Source: Streptomyces dengpaensis
Lineage (GTDB): Bacteria > Actinomycetota > Actinomycetes > Streptomycetales > Streptomycetaceae
Direction: 5' to 3'
Assembly: GCF_002946835.1 (NCBI RefSeq)
Contig: NZ_CP026652.1
Coordinates: 3,038,001-3,102,000, forward strand
Length of the DNA: 64,000 bases
Shown here piece by piece: positions 63,273-64,000 of this stretch (within the stretch, counting starts at the first letter, position 1; each line of letters opens with the position of its first letter). Position numbers and translations under genes: made by a program. The notes beneath the pieces were generated by a model. The model had not been told where the DNA came from. It saw nothing but the letters and a program-made list of their open reading frames with translations, and made no database searches.

Positions 63273-63483
63273 CCTGCGGCGATGTGGCGCGCGCCGGGTC
63301 CGGCTGAGCTCAGCCGATGTGCCCGTGCTCGGTGGCACGCCGAGCCGACACTTCCGCTTCGGGATGTGCCCGTGCCGGTGGCGTCCGACCCTGGATGCAG
63401 GGGCCCTGGTGAGCGGCAGCAGGCTCGGCCCCTTGCCTGGCGCATGAGCTCGGACCGAGCCGGACTGGAAGGTGAACGTCGCA

Positions 63484-64000
63484 ATGAAGACACCCCCGAT
63501 CGTTTCGCCACAAGAGTGGGAGGCGGCGCGCCAGCAGCTGCTGGTGGAAGAGAAGGAGCTGACCCGCGCCCGTGATGTCCTGGCCGCCAAGCGCCGGCGG
63601 ATGCCGTGGGTGGCGGTGGACAAGGAGTACGAGTTCGAAGGCCCCGAGGGCAAGGTGAGTCTGCTCGACCTGTTCGGGGGGCGCCGTCAGCTGATCGTTT
63701 ACCGCGCCTTCTTCGAGCCCGATGTGTACGGCTGGCCCGACCACGCCTGCCGCGGCTGCTCCATGGTGGCGGACCACGTCGGCCACCTCGCCCATCTGAA
63801 CGCCCGCGACACCACCCTCGTCTTCGCCTCACGCGCGCCGCAGCCGGAGATCGAGCGAGTGAAGGCGCGGATGGGCTGGAACATCCCCTGGTACACGATC
63901 ACCGACGATTTCGACGCCGATTTCGGTGTGGACGAATGGCACGGCACGAACGCTTTCATCCGCGAGGGCGACAGCGTCTTCCGCACCTACTTCATCAACG
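63484..64000 (+). CDS. DUF899 thioredoxin-like protein, cut at the window end
   Basis: The first 172 residues of a DUF899 family protein (start MKTPPIVSPQEWEAARQQLL; KELTRARDVLAAKRRRMPW; YRAFFEPDVYGWPDHACRGCSM), which has a thioredoxin-like fold and a CxxC-like pair (CRGC). The ATG at 63484 has GGAAGGTG upstream. The reading frame runs open to the last base, so the true end is outside the window. The function of the family is not established. Confidence 0.85.
   Translation, partial: MKTPPIVSPQEWEAARQQLLVEEKELTRARDVLAAKRRRMPWVAVDKEYEFEGPEGKVSLLDLFGGRRQLIVYRAFFEPDVYGWPDHACRGCSMVADHVGHLAHLNARDTTLVFASRAPQPEIERVKARMGWNIPWYTITDDFDADFGVDEWHGTNAFIREGDSVFRTYFIN

Overview
The window is high-GC DNA whose gene content is that of a Streptomyces chromosome. 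It carries bldK-type oligopeptide import genes, a WhiJ-like XRE/DUF397/HATPase trio, mycothiol biosynthesis (mshB), many GTG starts, 4-bp stop/start overlaps, and TTA codons seen in only one gene. No rRNA, tRNA, CRISPR array, transposase or integrase was recognised.

Layout. 1-6.7 kb: MarC-type membrane protein, PHP phosphoesterase, a zinc-ribbon DUF6758 protein, a suppressor-of-fused-like protein, CorA and a lipoprotein. 6.8-9.9 kb: MgtE-N/CBS protein, DUF1003 protein and Mrp/ApbC. 10-16.6 kb: the envelope-stress block tatB, htrA, anti-sigma factor and sigE, with a divergent O-methyltransferase. 16.8-32.2 kb: DUF3117, enoyl-CoA hydratase, tag, a DivIVA-like protein, a folP2-like gene, LOG, dapE, a lysozyme-like protein, a small secreted protein, dapC, ferredoxin, a GNAT, a SirB1-like protein, a peptidoglycan-binding membrane protein, DUF6113 and mshB. 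From memory, gene order and mostly orientation from corA to mshB match M. tuberculosis Rv1239c to Rv1170, so this is an old actinobacterial core.

32.3-47.6 kb is accessory and looks like a defence island. It holds an HEPN-domain protein, a toxin-antitoxin-like pair and a winged-helix protein, all on one strand; a two-TM STAND NTPase with 14 WD40 repeats and three TTA codons, flanked together with a NIPSNAP-like gene by 86-bp direct repeats; a HATPase/XRE/DUF397 regulatory trio in which the XRE gene appears to have lost its stop codon; and a complete type I restriction-modification operon (hsdR-hsdS-hsdM).

47.7-62.6 kb returns to conserved genes: a small membrane protein, an S9 peptidase, and two divergent five-gene oligopeptide ABC transporters, the rightward one matching bldKABCDE. 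Extracellular peptide import and peptide cleavage are therefore neighbours. 62.8-64 kb: a second HATPase regulator and a DUF899 thioredoxin-like gene cut by the window end.

Between genes there are three dispersed repeat families (three, two and two copies), several strong stem-loop terminators, and many starts that look leaderless (TAnnnT hexamer 6-7 nt before the start codon). Family assignments are from motif recognition by eye; no database search was run.
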